64,000 nucleotides of DNA from Catonia carolina. Taxonomy: Eukaryota; Arthropoda; Insecta; Hemiptera; Achilidae. Under the pieces are notes generated by a model that did no database searches, had not been told where the DNA came from, and saw nothing but the letters and a program-made list of their open reading frames with translations. Shown here piece by piece: positions 20,416 through 33,142 of this stretch. The stretch is from positions 50,615,553 to 50,679,552 of the forward strand of contig JAQMRL010000001.1 of assembly GCA_035578175.1 (NCBI GenBank). The letters are read 5' to 3'. The position numbers and the translations under genes are program-made. The first letter of the stretch is position 1, and each line of letters begins with the position of its first letter.

Positions 20416-20689
20416 AACATGTAATATTGAAAATATTCCTACCAACACTGATTACCTACTTAAATAGTATTATCTTATTATTAAAGCAATATTATGTAAT
20501 ACATATTTGAATAATTTTGCATTTTTGTAAAATACAGTATATTTAAAAAAATACAAAAATTACAATAACTTATAAACTATTACAAGAACATAAATTATGT
20601 TATTAAAAACCAAAATATTACTAATAATATTTAATATATTATTTTAAAGTTACTACTACTGCAATATTACTGCATTACGAGTTTTTGTA

Positions 20690-21180
20690 AGGTATTTTAT
20701 TTAAAAAAATCATTCATGCAGTATTTGGCCAGCTTTTGTACCATGTATTAAGGAACAACGGCCATGAAAGGCTTGAAGCATTTCATCTACAGGTACGAAT
20801 TTGCTCATGCTCTAACAATTTATCATATTTGACACAAGTCAAATATTTCCCTGATTGCGGATAGTTTTTCGTCTCTCATCCCTAGTGGAACGATAATTTT
20901 TTTTTCTTTGCGTCCAGGAGACTCCAGGAGGAGTATAGGACATGTCAGTCATAACACCTGGAAAACATATAAGAATCAGAAAATGTATCACTACTATCAA
21001 GAAAGAAATTCTTGTACGCTATAAAAAGTTTCACCGATTTAATATCATCAAATCTGACATTCAGTTCAGAAGAAATAATAATCCGTAATAGCTCATGGCA
21101 GCTCTTAATAACTGGATGCCTGTTACATGTGATCAAATTGCATTGTCTAAAGACAGGGCACGAATTATGCAGAGTAAACA
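20690..21180 (-). pseudogene. piggyBac-like transposase relic
   Basis: Read on the minus strand in shifting frames: RSTRDERRKT (about 20895-20865), AIREIFDTC (about 20855) and MSKFVPVDEMLQAFHGRC (about 20815-20755). These match the known piggyBac blocks (FDD.STR..R, IR..F, TVDEMLIPFRGRC), including a possible catalytic D in VDEML. No ends were found. Confidence 0.6.
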
Positions 21181-21289
21181 TACGGCACCAATGAGCGAAA
21201 AGTACATCAGGACTGGCGCTGTTGCGAATTCACAAAATTCCTGCATGGCGCCAGTAAAACTCCCGTGTCTCAGAAAATAACAATATTGT

Positions 21290-22140
21290 GACACTTATTG
21301 CTAAGGTCCGTTTCGGGATCTAGGTTATTAAATAATTATTACACTAAAGTTTACAATTACAAATATTTATTACACTAAAAGATTACAAAATAAATAATTA
21401 ACTAATAATTATAATGAAGTAATATAATAAATGATTTAATAATTTACTTAAAATAAATAATAAACAATAAATAACTTAATAATTTACTTAGCACTACTTA
21501 CAATCAATTTTATTGAATACACACACAAAATGAAAACTGAATACACAAAACTGAATTTAATGCAGATACACATTAACTTTTCACAATAAACACACAAACA
21601 AAGACAGTATAACAGTCGTTGACCAACACAATGCTCGGAACCGTTAACCTGTACAACGCCCGATAATCACTCGTCAAAGATCAAATGAATACTAACTCTG
21701 ACCGCGCTCGGGGTTCTCCTTATATACTCATTCAAAAAGATAATTCTAGCAAAGCAGATAAACTCCATGCAAAAAATAACCCTTTATAAATGAGTGCTAG
21801 AACAATCTATTGTAAACAAGTCAACAATAGGTCTTATTGTAAATAGAATAAAAGTTGTTACGGGTCCCTTTCATAACAGTTGTACAACAATACCCGACCT
21901 TTTATCCTACACAATAGTGCAGTTATTTCAAACAACTAGGCATACTTTTATTGTCACTTATTGTTACTATTTCACTCTATTATCCTCTCTTTACTATTTT
22001 CATGAATGGAATTCTAGAACCTTTCTTTTCTTCGATAGGTATTATCACAATATTTTTGAATTTTTTATGATATGATCATACACAGTAGTAATGAGTTGAG
22101 AAATCCATGAAGGATATCCACCCTAATTACCTATATTAAA
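21290..22140. other. AT-rich stretch with a GC-richer patch
   Basis: Low-complexity TAATAATTTA-type sequence to 21500. The 21605-21740 patch (CCGCGCTCGGGGTTCTCCTT then TATATAC) looks like a retroelement or transposon promoter but cannot be assigned. The open frame at 21794-22075 has no recognised domain. Confidence 0.3.
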
Positions 22141-22149
22141 AAAAGACAT

Positions 22150-22260
22150 CTGTTGCGAAAATGCAACAGCATTTGCTTTTGCTGGCTAGAACTCGTGACC
22201 TTCTGTTTTGTAGTCCAACACGTTGACCATCTCCATGGAAGTTGCATTTCATTTATAAAT
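22150..22260 (-). repeat. possible tRNA-derived SINE head
   Basis: On the minus strand, TGGTCAACGTGTTGGACTA followed by GGTCACGAGTTCTAG resembles degenerate Pol III A and B boxes. Weak evidence. Confidence 0.35.
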
Positions 22261-22554
22261 GTTGTTAAAGCAAGAGCTCCGTTTCGATTCATGGCGGAAA
22301 GATAACAGTAGTCTTTCCCAATGGGTTCGATTACTGTCAGATAAATACACTACTATAAGGTTATTAAACTGTGGCCAACAGATTGTTTATTCTTATCGCT
22401 TGTTATTGAAGATTCTTACATAATCGTGATGTTGGCCACCCAATTGGTTTTGTGGTAAAATTCTAGAATAAAATCTGAAAGGTCCCAGATTTTATTTCTA
22501 GTTAGTAAAAAAACATTTATAATGAATCACGAACATTATTATTATTATTAGGAG

Positions 22555-22985
22555 TGAACAGAAATGTAAGAGAGAAAATTCTAAGGAAAATACATGGTCT
22601 GAAAAAATGATGATGGAGAATAGAGGTTAAGACATAAAGAGATATTTTGGAAAGGAAAAATAGAAAAGATAACATATTATGAAAAAAATCAGTTTTATGG
22701 ACATATTTTTAGAATGGACCAGAAAAAAATACAAAAGTTATATGATAATACAAAAATTACGTAACAGAGTAGATGGTTTATAGAAACTGAAACATACAAA
22801 AAGGGGTCCAATATGATCGAGAAAGAAATTAATCTAGAAAAAGATTAACAAATTTAAGAGGTTTCAAGACTAAGAGAACAAAACAAATGCCAAGAAATGT
22901 TCAGAAGAAATGAAGAGAGATCAGTAAAAAAATTAAAAAGGCTTGGGAAAGATAAAAAGTAACAATGATAAAAAAACCGTCAAGT
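22555..22985 (+). pseudogene. LINE 3'-end relic
   Basis: RNVREKILRKIHGLKK then FYGHIFRMDQKK: the same region as [12 protein letters not shown] in the LINE fragment at 10000. Many stops and frame changes. Confidence 0.55.
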
Positions 22986-22989
22986 GTGA

Positions 22990-24502
22990 TACAAAATCTA
23001 TAATGTTGTTCCAAGTCGGCTGGAAGGATAGAAGAAGTATGAAAATTACAATAAAAAAGAAAACTTAAGATCAGAAGAGGTAAAAAAAAAAATAGAGCCG
23101 AAAATTTAAAATATTAAGAACAGGTTTTGCATTATAAATTTATAATGAAATTTTTTGTATTTTTACGAGTGATTTATTAATGGTCTATTATCTCTAAGAA
23201 GATAATAATTTTACACTTTGGAAGGAAGCAAAATAAATGAATGTCCGTTACAAGCTGATAATTATATACTAAACAAAATTATATAATTGCTCAACTTTAC
23301 AGATAATAGATTTATTATGCAAGGGCCTATACTTTTTGTAAATATGGTAAGTTACTTAAGTACATATATTTAACAGTTGTTTTCATTATCATCATACTTC
23401 TATCTATGGTAAGAAGCATGTTTTGTAAATTTATATTAATTTTTTGAGCCTTTTATTTTCAAATTTAGTTTTGTTTTATGGAAGTTAAAACATGTTAACC
23501 ATTAATAAAAATTCAATGCCAAAGTTGATAATGGTCTTTTATCAAATAAATTTGCCTTTTGACATTCACAGCTTTTTTTAGAAAGGCATATTCTGTTTCT
23601 AAGTCACTGACCAAAATTATAAATCACAAATTTTGAGTAAATTTTCACTTTTCTAAATTGATTCAGAATTAATTTTTATGTTATTCAATGTGTTATAAGT
23701 ATGAAATTATACAAAACACCAAATTGTTTGAAAAATTAATCTTTCCAGATTTATCCTTTATTCAGTATACAGAATAAAAAGTTCAGTGTTTGGCTTTACG
23801 TTAAATGACAATGATACTTTGTTCGGAAAACTTCATAGACCATAACTAAAATTGTTACAAACACAATTTAATGTAATTTATCAAGTTAGCCCAGTAGTGT
23901 TCCCAATGTAAAAAATGTATACCTACTACTTATACAAATTTCAGAACAAGATTTCTGTACACTTTATATACGTATTTTTTCAATGATTACTAAAATATTA
24001 ATTTCAATTAAATACATATTATAAAGCAAAACAGCTTTTTTCACCAATGAAAGAAGCCCAAAAAGGATCCTCATATACGTAGCACCACACTGATTGGCTT
24101 AATCATATGCAGATACAAAAAACTTTATTGTTTAATCTTTGCCAGATTTTTCTTTTAATATCTGAGTCAATGCACCTGAATTTTAGCAGGTATTAAAAAA
24201 AAATTTGGATAGAATATAAATAAATACCAAACTGAATGCAAATTTAGTTTGACTGAATACTATAAACTACTACAGCTCTGTGGGCAGATAGATCATTTCA
24301 AAAAAATGATTAATTAGAATATAAATTATTATTAGAATTATCATTACAAAAAAAGTATTTTTAACTGAATTTTTTATTCTTTAAATTTAATTTCTAATTA
24401 TCATGAAATTTTTCCTACTTTTTATACGAGAACAAAAATAATAAAATTGATCAGTCTTATCATGCGTAACTGAACTTTTTACCAACCAGTTATTACTCGG
24501 TA
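22990..24502. other. AT-rich intergenic, 5' of the UGT gene
   Basis: No recognised repeat or gene. Any UGT promoter or upstream untranslated exon should be here, but no motif stands out. Confidence 0.4.
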
Positions 24503-24769
24503 ATGAAATCAATTTCTGGATATAATTTATTTTATTCTCATAAAATCACTATATTAAATGCTAGTATCGTTTCATTTCAGGGGAACAATAAATGTATACA
24601 CTTGTCATTGCTAGTCTTATTTTTATTAATTAAAAATGGATCTTCTGCAAATATATTCTGCATTTTTCCTACAGCATCATTTAGTCATCAACAACCTCAA
24701 TTAGCATTAAGTCATGGACTAGCAGAAAGAGGGCATAATCTGACAGTCATTACAACAAATCCAAGTAAG
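24503..24769 (+). CDS. UGT exon 1
   Basis: Open from Met 24503. An acceptor TTTCATTTCAG ends at 24580, so the first coding exon may instead begin at 24581 after an upstream exon. It encodes the signal peptide and SFSHQQPQLALSHGLAERGH with the presumed catalytic His. Donor AAG-GTTTGT follows 24769; it is weak but keeps phase. The stronger-looking AA-GTAAGG five bases earlier breaks the frame. Confidence 0.75.
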
Positions 24770-27700
24770 GTTTGTATCAATAATACTTTAAGTCATAAGG
24801 AATAATTTATTCCATGTGTATGCCACATAATTTTGTCAACCCTAATCTTACTTTATTTCCTCATGGGATAGATATATCACAAAATTATGCATTGGTTCTA
24901 AAAATGTGCTTAAAAAGTATTATTTGAGTCCCAGCTCTGTGTAGTTGGAAGGAATGCAGTGCATTGTTATAGTAGTGGGAGAATGAATGAGTTAGTAGTG
25001 ATTCACAGCTGATGCATTTGTAGTGGTAGCGTGTACTAACTAGACTAAAAAAATATTCTTATCATTTGGTGCATTAATTTAACAATTTATATCAAAATAT
25101 GTAAATAAATAAATGTAATAAATACAAACAAATATGTTAAATACGGAAAGTTTGAAAATGAATGTTTTGTATCAGAGTAATACAACAATCGTTCTCCCAG
25201 CATGCGTCACTCATTCATTACCCTCACCCATTCATTACCTCACCCGTATCCTTCAAGCCGCAAATTCACGGAGCTTGGAACTGCACAATACTTTAAAGAG
25301 AAATTTAGTCCCTCGTAATCAATGTATTTTCTAATAAGTTGAAAGTTTGATTTTCTGTGCACTACCACTTTCTGTGATCTTCTTGTAGTTTTTCTTCAAT
25401 TGGAGACTGGCTACCAACATGGTCAAACCAACTTTATTGACAGCAGCTTAGAAGAATTCATTACTGTTGCAATTTTTCCCGTCTATACTTAGGAACACCT
25501 ACATTTGCTACATCTTCTTTCAGCTTTGCCTCCTTAGGACCTATCATTCATTACTTAATTACATAATCCAAATACTCATGCTACCATTTGTAAGTGTTAC
25601 TTTTATAATATTACATATTATAAATTCACGCAAAAATAATAATTTGTTGTGGATATTATTGTCTTGTATTATATTGCATGCCTAAAATTATTTACAAATT
25701 AGAATAAAATTCTGGAGCAAAATTATGGCAGAGTATAAGATTCCTGCCAATAATAAGAATCAGTGTTAAATTAATAATCTAGTGGTAGAGCACTCATGAG
25801 TAAGACACAACCACACAGATCAGTAAACAGTTGGCCAACCTGTTGGATGTCGGAAACATTTTCATGTTTTAATTTTTTACAGGAACCAGTAAAAAATCAT
25901 CATGAAATTGATATTAGTTTTCTGTATAAAGAATGGGATACTTTACGAGCAAAAACAGGAGTTTCACTCCAGAAACGACATAATCCTTACAACAGAATTA
26001 AAGAATTACCTAAATTATTTGAATTTTTCACAAATAAACTTTTAAATTCTCCTCAAATACAAACTCTTATCAGGTGAGTTAATTAAAAAATAAATAAATT
26101 TACATCAAAATATGTAGCGTGAAAAACAATGTAAAATGTACAGCAAAACCGAACTGTGGGTTTACCAAACCAGTGAGCCATTAATTTTTAAATTTTCATA
26201 AGTTTAAAAATTCAGAGTTTATTCATATATCTCTTTGGATAATAATGGAGATCACAGATTTGAAAATAGAGGGATCAGGGCAGTGAAAAATTTATAACAA
26301 ATTTATCTTTCAGATACAGCAATAAGTTTTCTTTGCAATATACAATTTTCTTACATACAATTACACAGATAACTTTCTTTATTTAAGATTACACCTACTG
26401 TTTGGTAATTACACACCATAGAGGGTAATCCAGACCCTAGCGAGGAAACAAACCTGGAACATTTTTATCAAAGCAGGTCAAGAAATTTGCCAACTGAGTC
26501 TAAGTATACTAGTATACAACTATTGTCACTGTTTTGTACAAATATTTTGTTATGTATTCTTTTTCTTCTAAACTTAATAGTTTTTTATTAGACAAGATTT
26601 AAGCAAAACAAAAACTAATTGAACTCCGCCTGACAAAAAAGTTGTAACATTTAAACAAAATTAAAATGAAATCCACAAAATTAAAATTTTTCAGGAACTA
26701 AAAACTGTTATGAAAATCCTCCAAGAATAATAATACTTCTTGTGGTATCTGAAAGGACAAAAACATACTTACAATTCATTACAAGCTTTAGTTACCCTCA
26801 GATAACTGGGGCACAATAATCAGATCCTTTTTGCATAAAAATATCATTTTCCAAAAAATTGGTGGTTACAACCTCTTTGCTAGGAGCTATATTCAATTAG
26901 AATAAAAATCTGTACTAATCACATACATTAGTATACCATTTTACATTAGTAACCATTTCACTACACACCAACAAAATTAAATTATGAGTTTGCTAAGTAC
27001 CTCAAAAGTTGATACTTTTAAGTTAGTCTTTTTTTATGCACAGGATCAAAAATTAAATAAATAATAAACTTGTTGGTTTTATGAGCGATACAAAATGTTA
27101 GAATGGCATTTTCTCAATGAGATTTTCTTAAAGAAAATCATTAGTGAATGCACCAGCAGTTAGGATAGGATAGTATCAGCACACACTTAATAGTTCTAAA
27201 GCTTATGGTTTCAATGAAACTGAGTATAAGAATTGTTATTCTTAAAATTAAATCAATTACTAATTTATATACATTTGGATAAAAGTGCTTCTAAATTACT
27301 ATGTATATCAATGAGTTCTTTATTATTTTTTTTTTTAAAGAATACTTATTCACTGAAAGTACTACCATGTAAAGAGGAAAATACACCAGTAAGCACAATA
27401 AATTCAAAATAATAGTCAGCTACATTAACTTAACCCTCGTTTTTTATTGGCATACTTTTTAGAAAAATCTGGTGTGAAACACTCACACAACTTTCTCTTG
27501 CCAATGCAAATAATTAACAATAAACCTAACATTAGTATTAAAACATTAGAAATGAACAAAAACTAACCTCAAAAACATAACCTTATTTTAATCATGAGTG
27601 AATGACGCAAAATGACAATCGAACTCAGTTTGGCTTAAAAATACGGAAAATCACGCTTTCTTGCTAAACTAGGCTCTGTAGAGAAAAATGCTCTAAACAA

Positions 27701-30700
27701 AAGTTGTAGATCTTTTAATTTTCTATAAATTTAATTATATACACTTTTGTCGTAAAATGCATACTAAGACCGAAATGTTAAAAAAATCGATTTTTCTCAC
27801 GTTTTCGTGAGAAAAAAACAGAAAATCGCAAATTACCGCTAAACTAAGCGTTATACAAAAAAATGTTTGAAACAGAAGTTGTAGGTTTTTAAATTCTCTA
27901 CAACTTTTATTATATAAGTTTTTGCGCTAAAATTTATATTAAAGCCGTAATCTTAAAAAAACAACGTTTTTACGTGAAAACAGCCTCACCGAGAATTTCA
28001 GCAAACATGGCGCCTACCCTATCTTGTAGAGAATAAAAAAGTGAGTAAAATAGGCGATTTTAAAAAAAATCATAGGACCAGTTTTTGAGAAAATCGCAAA
28101 AAACTGAAAAATTATACGAATAAACTACTACTTCCGGTTGACCGATTTTGATGAAAATGTTCGTGTCGCGTCCGGTAGTGGTATGTAACTTAAGTTTCAA
28201 GTTTCAAGTTCGTACGATGTTCCGTTCTTGAGATATTCTGTTCACACACAGACCAATCGCTAAAAACATGTTTTTTGGGTTCAGGGGATCTGAAAACGTA
28301 TAGATCCGGTGAAAACTCGATTTCGAAAAATCGACATGAAAACAATACTTTCCTTCCTATATATTCATATAGGCAAGAGAAAGTAAAAATGCTTCTCTAC
28401 AAATAATCCAAACGAAATATTCAATCAGCAGAATTAGGAACTAACTGTGTTTATAGGCATAGTGTAATGATCCTATGATAGCAGCTGTACTAAATATATA
28501 AGTACATAAATATAGCATCTAACCATAGTACACAACTACAGAATGAATAAGTGTACAGGTACATGACTGATATATTTTCATCTCTTTCACCCATGCATCA
28601 AAACTAAACAGAGCTCTTAACAAATTATTTTTTCACTAGGTTGCTAATAACTTGAAATAATTAGTTCCTTACAATTAGTACTTTTATGTTTTAGGGAAAT
28701 AAAAGAAGAAAGAACAACAAAATATGATGTAATAATATATGAATCATTTTTTACCCCGGCTTTATTGGGATTTGCGGAAATTTTAGGTAATCCACCACTG
28801 ATTGGTATATCAACAGTACACACATTAACAAAAATTGATTTAGAAATGGGGAATCCACTAATATCCTCTTATATGCCAAATATTATGCTGAATTACAACC
28901 ACAAAATGTCATTTTGGGAAAGAATAAATAATGTTATATTTACTTTATATTTTGAGTATATATTCAGAGTTTATAATTCTCCGGTGCAAGAAGAATTAAT
29001 GAAGAAATATTTTGGATCTCTTAAATACAAAGCTGAAGAAATGAACACTAACAAAAGTTTACTCATAATTAGTACAGATGTTGCAACTGGTTATCCAAAA
29101 CCAGTTAATCCAAATACAATCTATGTTGGACCATTGCACATCAAAGACTCAGTAAAAGAGTTACCAGAGGTGAGTATGAATTTCATTAGAGCATATCACA
29201 AAGATAAATTAATTTATGTGCATTCTACTTTCAGAAAGTTTCTTCATTAAAAGAAAAAACAAAATACAGTCAAGGTACAAAGAAATTATTTTTCTATTAG
29301 TATAACCAAATTTAACTTTTATAAATATAAGCATTTACCCACAGGATCCAATCTTGGAATGCATTCATTTTCTGTTTAAAGTTTATGTTGTGTTTCTTCC
29401 CACTGTAGTCTATTCCAGGTTAATTTTGCCAGTTTCACGTGTACACTGCCTATTCATCCAGTTCTAATACGTACTAGTTACAATACAATAATTTGTAACA
29501 CTATAGTGTTTCAACCAGTGTGCTGCATTTATTTGTATTGTCTGGTTGTAGCCTACTGTATTAGTTTTTTGAAACATTCACTTCTTTCTCATAGGCTACA
29601 TTTAATTTTATAGGTTTTTTATTTACATACCTACATAGATATTTTGGTCATTAAAATTAATATTATATGAATGGTAGTGTATACAAGCTTTTGACTTATT
29701 ATTGTTCTATTGTCATTATATTTTGTTCTTTGATACTGCTGATGAAATAATGGATTCTCCAATAAAAAAACGTCAGCACATAATTCTCAACAAAAAAATC
29801 TTAATTATAAATACGTCTAAAAATTATAAAAATTTAATTCCTGTCAAAAATATTGTATTACTAACAGCTTTAATGTTTGCCGTTCAAAGAGTCTGGATGT
29901 GAACTGCTTGTTGTCTAATACGTCACTAAAAATTAAACTGGAATAGAGTATAACTGCATTCGATCATATGATATTGGGTAAATATTAGGATTTTAGGTTA
30001 ATTTTTTAATGATATCATTATTCATTTAAGACAAGCCTTTCAAGAATCAGATGTTTCTCAGCAACTAATACAATAATAAAAAACCAAACAATTTAAATTT
30101 TATCATTTTATATTTACAAGTAAAACTAAAGAAAAACTTGCAATTACCCCTTAATGTTTTCCTACCATAGTTTAGTTGCATCAGAAATAAGTAGAAGTGT
30201 TTCAGTTGGCTGAAATTTTAAAGGATCGTTATAAAATTTGCCTAACAGGAGTAGGAGTACACTGTTATCCATGTAAATACTGTATTACAGTTTTAAAATG
30301 CTCAAACATTTTGTTGTGTTTAGGATATAAAAAAATGGATGGATGAAGCACAAGATGGTGTGATATATTTTAGTCTAGGAAGTAACATGAAAGGTACTTC
30401 AGTACCAGAACAAAAACGATCAGCATTCATAAAAGCATTCTCTAAATTTCCAAAAGTTAGAGTTTTATGGAAATGGGAAGCAGATACTAAATTATCAAAT
30501 CAACCAGACAATGTACTAGTTAAGAAATGGCTTCCACAAAAATCAATATTAGGTAAGCATATCTTATTAATTAGAAAATTCAGTCTCAAGATATTCAAAA
30601 TAATTTTATACAGTATATGTTCACTGTAAAATTAAATTGTACCTTTTATAAATCTGCAATTTCATACAAATTAAAATACTCGCCAAGATTAAAATGTGGA

Positions 30701-33142
30701 ACAAATGGCATAAAATAATTCATAAGATTACATAACAAATAATAAATAGTAAATGATAGCATAATCTGAAATAGGATTCAGTAAGCTATGATGAACTTTA
30801 ATTTGAAAAAGTTGCATTCAAGATGGCAGAAAAAATGTATGAACATGATTTTCAGTAGTTTCTATTCACATTCATAAGATTATATTGTGTTTTGAAGAAT
30901 AACATCACTGATTCGCAAAATATTTTGCCGTGCTCATACTTTTGGGACACCCAGTATACACTTTTGCCCTAAAAAACCATTTTTTTCCTACAAGAGCACG
31001 GCCTCCCCAAGAATTTCAGCAGGCATGGCGCCTACCCTTTCATGTAGAGCATAAAGAATATAGTAAATGAGGCAATTTAAAAAAATGTTATTTTATATAT
31101 ACATAAAAAAATAAAACAATATGAATTCTGCTGCTATGATGCTAACTAGTAACTAAAATAATTATAATTTATCATAGTAGGTATTTTCTTTTAAAATTCC
31201 ATAATCATGCTCACTTTTATTATCCTTTGTACTATGAAAAATATTAGAGATGAAAATAACCGACGATAGTTTAATTAACATCTTTTTTGGTTCTTTCAGC
31301 TCATCCAAAAGTTATATTGTTTATAAGTCAAGTTGGATTACAAAGTTTACAAGAAGCAGTATATTTTGGCGTGCCAATTTTAGGAATACCAATGTTTGGT
31401 GATCAAGATTTTAACACAAATAAAGTATTAAATTCAAAAGCTGGACTAAGTTTGGAATTTTCAGACATTTCTTTTGAAAATGTGTACAGAGTATTAACAG
31501 AATTAATAACTGATAATGCAAGGTATCGTTTTTTGTATAATTGCTTTACAGGCAATAATTTAAAATTCTATAAAAATGTACATGTGGTAAAGGAAAATTA
31601 TTTTTAAAATATATTTTCATGTTCATGAATGAATAACTTATCCTGTTTCCCTCAAACTTATTGTAAATAGTAGCTACCTTTCATAAATGATTATGGATCC
31701 ATATTTCGTAGGGAAGCCTATAAATTCAGCTACTGTAAGTTTAGACACTAAGATAGGTTTACCAAACTATCCTGCCTTGTTGAACTTATTACAACAATAC
31801 ATTAAAAATGGCATAGTATACTAGTTTGTTATTGCTAATGGTAATTTTCTGGTAACAGGGTGGTTTCTACGTCCTATACACAATTCAAAGTTCTTACACC
31901 ATTTTTCTGCAACATCATTTTCAAACAAAGGAACTCTCTAATTAGACTTTGATAATGAATAAATCAAGATGTTTTGGGCATAGATGTTAAGAGTTATTAT
32001 GTTGGGCCGGCTGTTGTAGTCCAATCGGTAGAGTCGATATAGGACTGGCTGGAACAGCAGGGCATCCAACAGCGTAGTTCAAAAGGAAAAAATGGTTGGG
32101 AAGGACCCTTCGCTGCTGCCTCACAAAAAATGGTCGCTGGCAAGCGAGTAGAGGATCAACTTCACTGCTGCCTAAGGAATAGGAGCGGTCGCCGACTCAG
32201 CGAACACCATTCACTGCTGCCTAAAAGAGGAGCAGTCGCTGGTGAAGCAACAGGTAGAGAAGGGAAGAAAAGTGGTCAGAGTGGAGAAAAGAAAGTACTC
32301 AATGTTGAGTGATCGATCTTTCGAGAGACTACCAATACTGACTGAATTTTTCCTTCTCGATTAGGCCTCCACTGGTCGTTCGGGTATGTTTTATCCACTG
32401 GTAGACACACTGTGTGAGGTTTGCTGGCTGCGCTATCTACCGGCAGCAGAAGCAACAACGTTCACAACGCCAATAGCGGGCAAAAAATGAACGACAGACC
32501 GGCGTAGAAATAGTACAGTATTAATTATCATCTACCCTCTTTAAACCTTTTCTCCATGGCTGGATCTAGGAGGAAGGATACAAGAGAGTGCAAATGTTCT
32601 AGGCGGCGAATTGACCCTTGGTAACATAAATAAATAGTATGTGTATGAATACAACTATAGGCTATCCAGACTTCAAAATTTTAAAAAGAAACTGGCAGAA
32701 CCACCAACAATTTATGGGAATCACTAATTCTTAAATTATCAAAAAGTGCTAAGGGAATTAGAGGGTGGATGAAACCCACTTTTCCCCCTTAAAAAATCCT
32801 ATATCCAGCATTGGCAACTTCATTAATACTACACTTCTTTGGTTTTATTTTTTTTTTTTTTTGTACAGTTACAAAGAAAATATGAGAGGTTTATCAACAA
32901 TCACAAAAGACAAACCAATGTCGGCTCTTGACACTGCTATCTGGTGGGTGGAATATGTAATAAGACACAATGGTGCTCCTCATCTTAGACCAGCTTCTTT
33001 GGACTTAACTTGGTATGAGTATTACATGTTGGACATCGCTGTTATTTTAATAACTGTATCATTCATCATTTTAATAATAATTTACAAAGTTTTAAAATTA
33101 TTATTTTGTAAACCAAACATAACAAAATTGAAAGTAAATTAA
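24581..33142 (+). CDS. UDP-glycosyltransferase (UGT), six exons
   Basis: Membrane-bound ER enzyme that transfers a sugar from a UDP-sugar to small lipophilic molecules (detoxification, pigments, hormones). The acceptor is unknown. Exons 24581-24769, 25883-26073, 28695-29169, 30324-30552, 31300-31522 and 32869-33142 join in phase to about 526 codons, a normal UGT length. In order: hydrophobic signal (HLSLLVLFLLIKNGSSA), catalytic-His region SFSHQQPQLALSHGLAERGH, YDVIIYESF, the DGVIYFSLGSN start of the donor half, WLPQKSILAHPK, GVPILGIPMFGDQ, a C-terminal membrane helix and a KLKVN tail (KxKxx ER retrieval). The donor motif reads FISQVGLQSLQEA where HGG is usual. The true Met is uncertain: it is either 24503 in the same frame or in an unseen exon. 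AATAAA overlaps the stop. Confidence 0.9.
25883..26073 (+). CDS. UGT exon 2
   Basis: Acceptor AATTTTTTACAG; donor CAG-GTGAGTT. Starts EPVKNHHEIDISFLYKEWD and ends NSPQIQTLI in phase 2. Confidence 0.9.
26074..27466. other. UGT intron 2, left part
   Basis: AT-rich, no recognised element before the HINE-like copy at 27467. Confidence 0.4.
27467..28385 (+). mobile_element. HINE-like repeat copy C in UGT intron 2
   Basis: Near-identical to copy A over its length, with the same internal units, terminal hairpin and 13-mers. The CA tract is reduced to about four repeats (28243-28250). The high identity suggests recent spread. Confidence 0.8.
28695..29169 (+). CDS. UGT exon 3
   Basis: Acceptor TATGTTTTAG; donor GAG-GTGAGT. 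Encodes EIKEERTTKYDVIIYESFF through NTIYVGPLHIKDSVKELPE: the end of the acceptor half and the linker to the donor half. Confidence 0.92.
29170..30323. other. UGT intron 3
   Basis: AT-rich with no recognised element. Confidence 0.4.
30324..30552 (+). CDS. UGT exon 4
   Basis: Acceptor TTGTGTTTAG; donor G-GTAAGC. Encodes DIKKWMDEAQDGVIYFSLGS, then KVRVLWKWEAD and VKKWLPQKSIL, the first part of the UDP-sugar binding half. Confidence 0.93.
30955..31090 (+). repeat. HINE-like internal fragment
   Basis: TACACTTTTGCCCTAAAA and GGCGCCTACCCTTTCATGTAG match the middle of the HINE-like family. Both ends are missing. In UGT intron 4. Confidence 0.6.
31300..31522 (+). CDS. UGT exon 5, altered donor-site motif
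   Basis: Acceptor GGTTCTTTCAG; donor AG-GTATCG. Encodes AHPKVILFISQVGLQSLQEA, then VYFGVPILGIPMFGDQDFN. In known UGTs this segment reads F-I-T-H-G-G; here H and the first G are Q and V. The later D-Q pair that contacts the sugar is kept. Confidence 0.92.
31999..32620 (+). mobile_element. GC-rich retroposon-like insertion in UGT intron 5
   Basis: Starts GGGCCGGCTGTTGTAGTCC with AATCGGTAGAGTCGATA, like a tRNA A-box head. It contains three imperfect copies of a ~50-bp unit starting TTC(G/A)CTGCTGCC at 32109, 32161 and 32210. Composition is far richer in GC than the flanks. Open frames here have no known domain. Right edge approximate. Confidence 0.55.
32869..33142 (+). CDS. UGT exon 6 (C-terminal)
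   Basis: Acceptor TTTTTTGTACAG after a long T-run. Encodes YKENMRGLSTITKDKPMSAL, then DTAIWWVEYVIRH and ASLDLTWYEYYMLD. A hydrophobic helix (about 20 residues, VILITVSFIILIIIYKVL) and TKLKVN end at TAA 33140-33142. AATAAA (33141-33146) overlaps the stop. Confidence 0.93.

Noticed and set aside
21794..22075. 93-codon open frame
   Set aside because: No domain, no splice context and AT-rich composition typical of chance.
24760..24770. AA-GTAAGG as the UGT exon 1 donor
   Set aside because: It looks stronger, but it would put exon 2 out of frame. The AAG-GTTTGT site five bases later keeps the protein open.
32130..32458. Short GC-rich open frames as host genes
   Set aside because: They lie in a repeat-like insertion and show no known domain or splice support.
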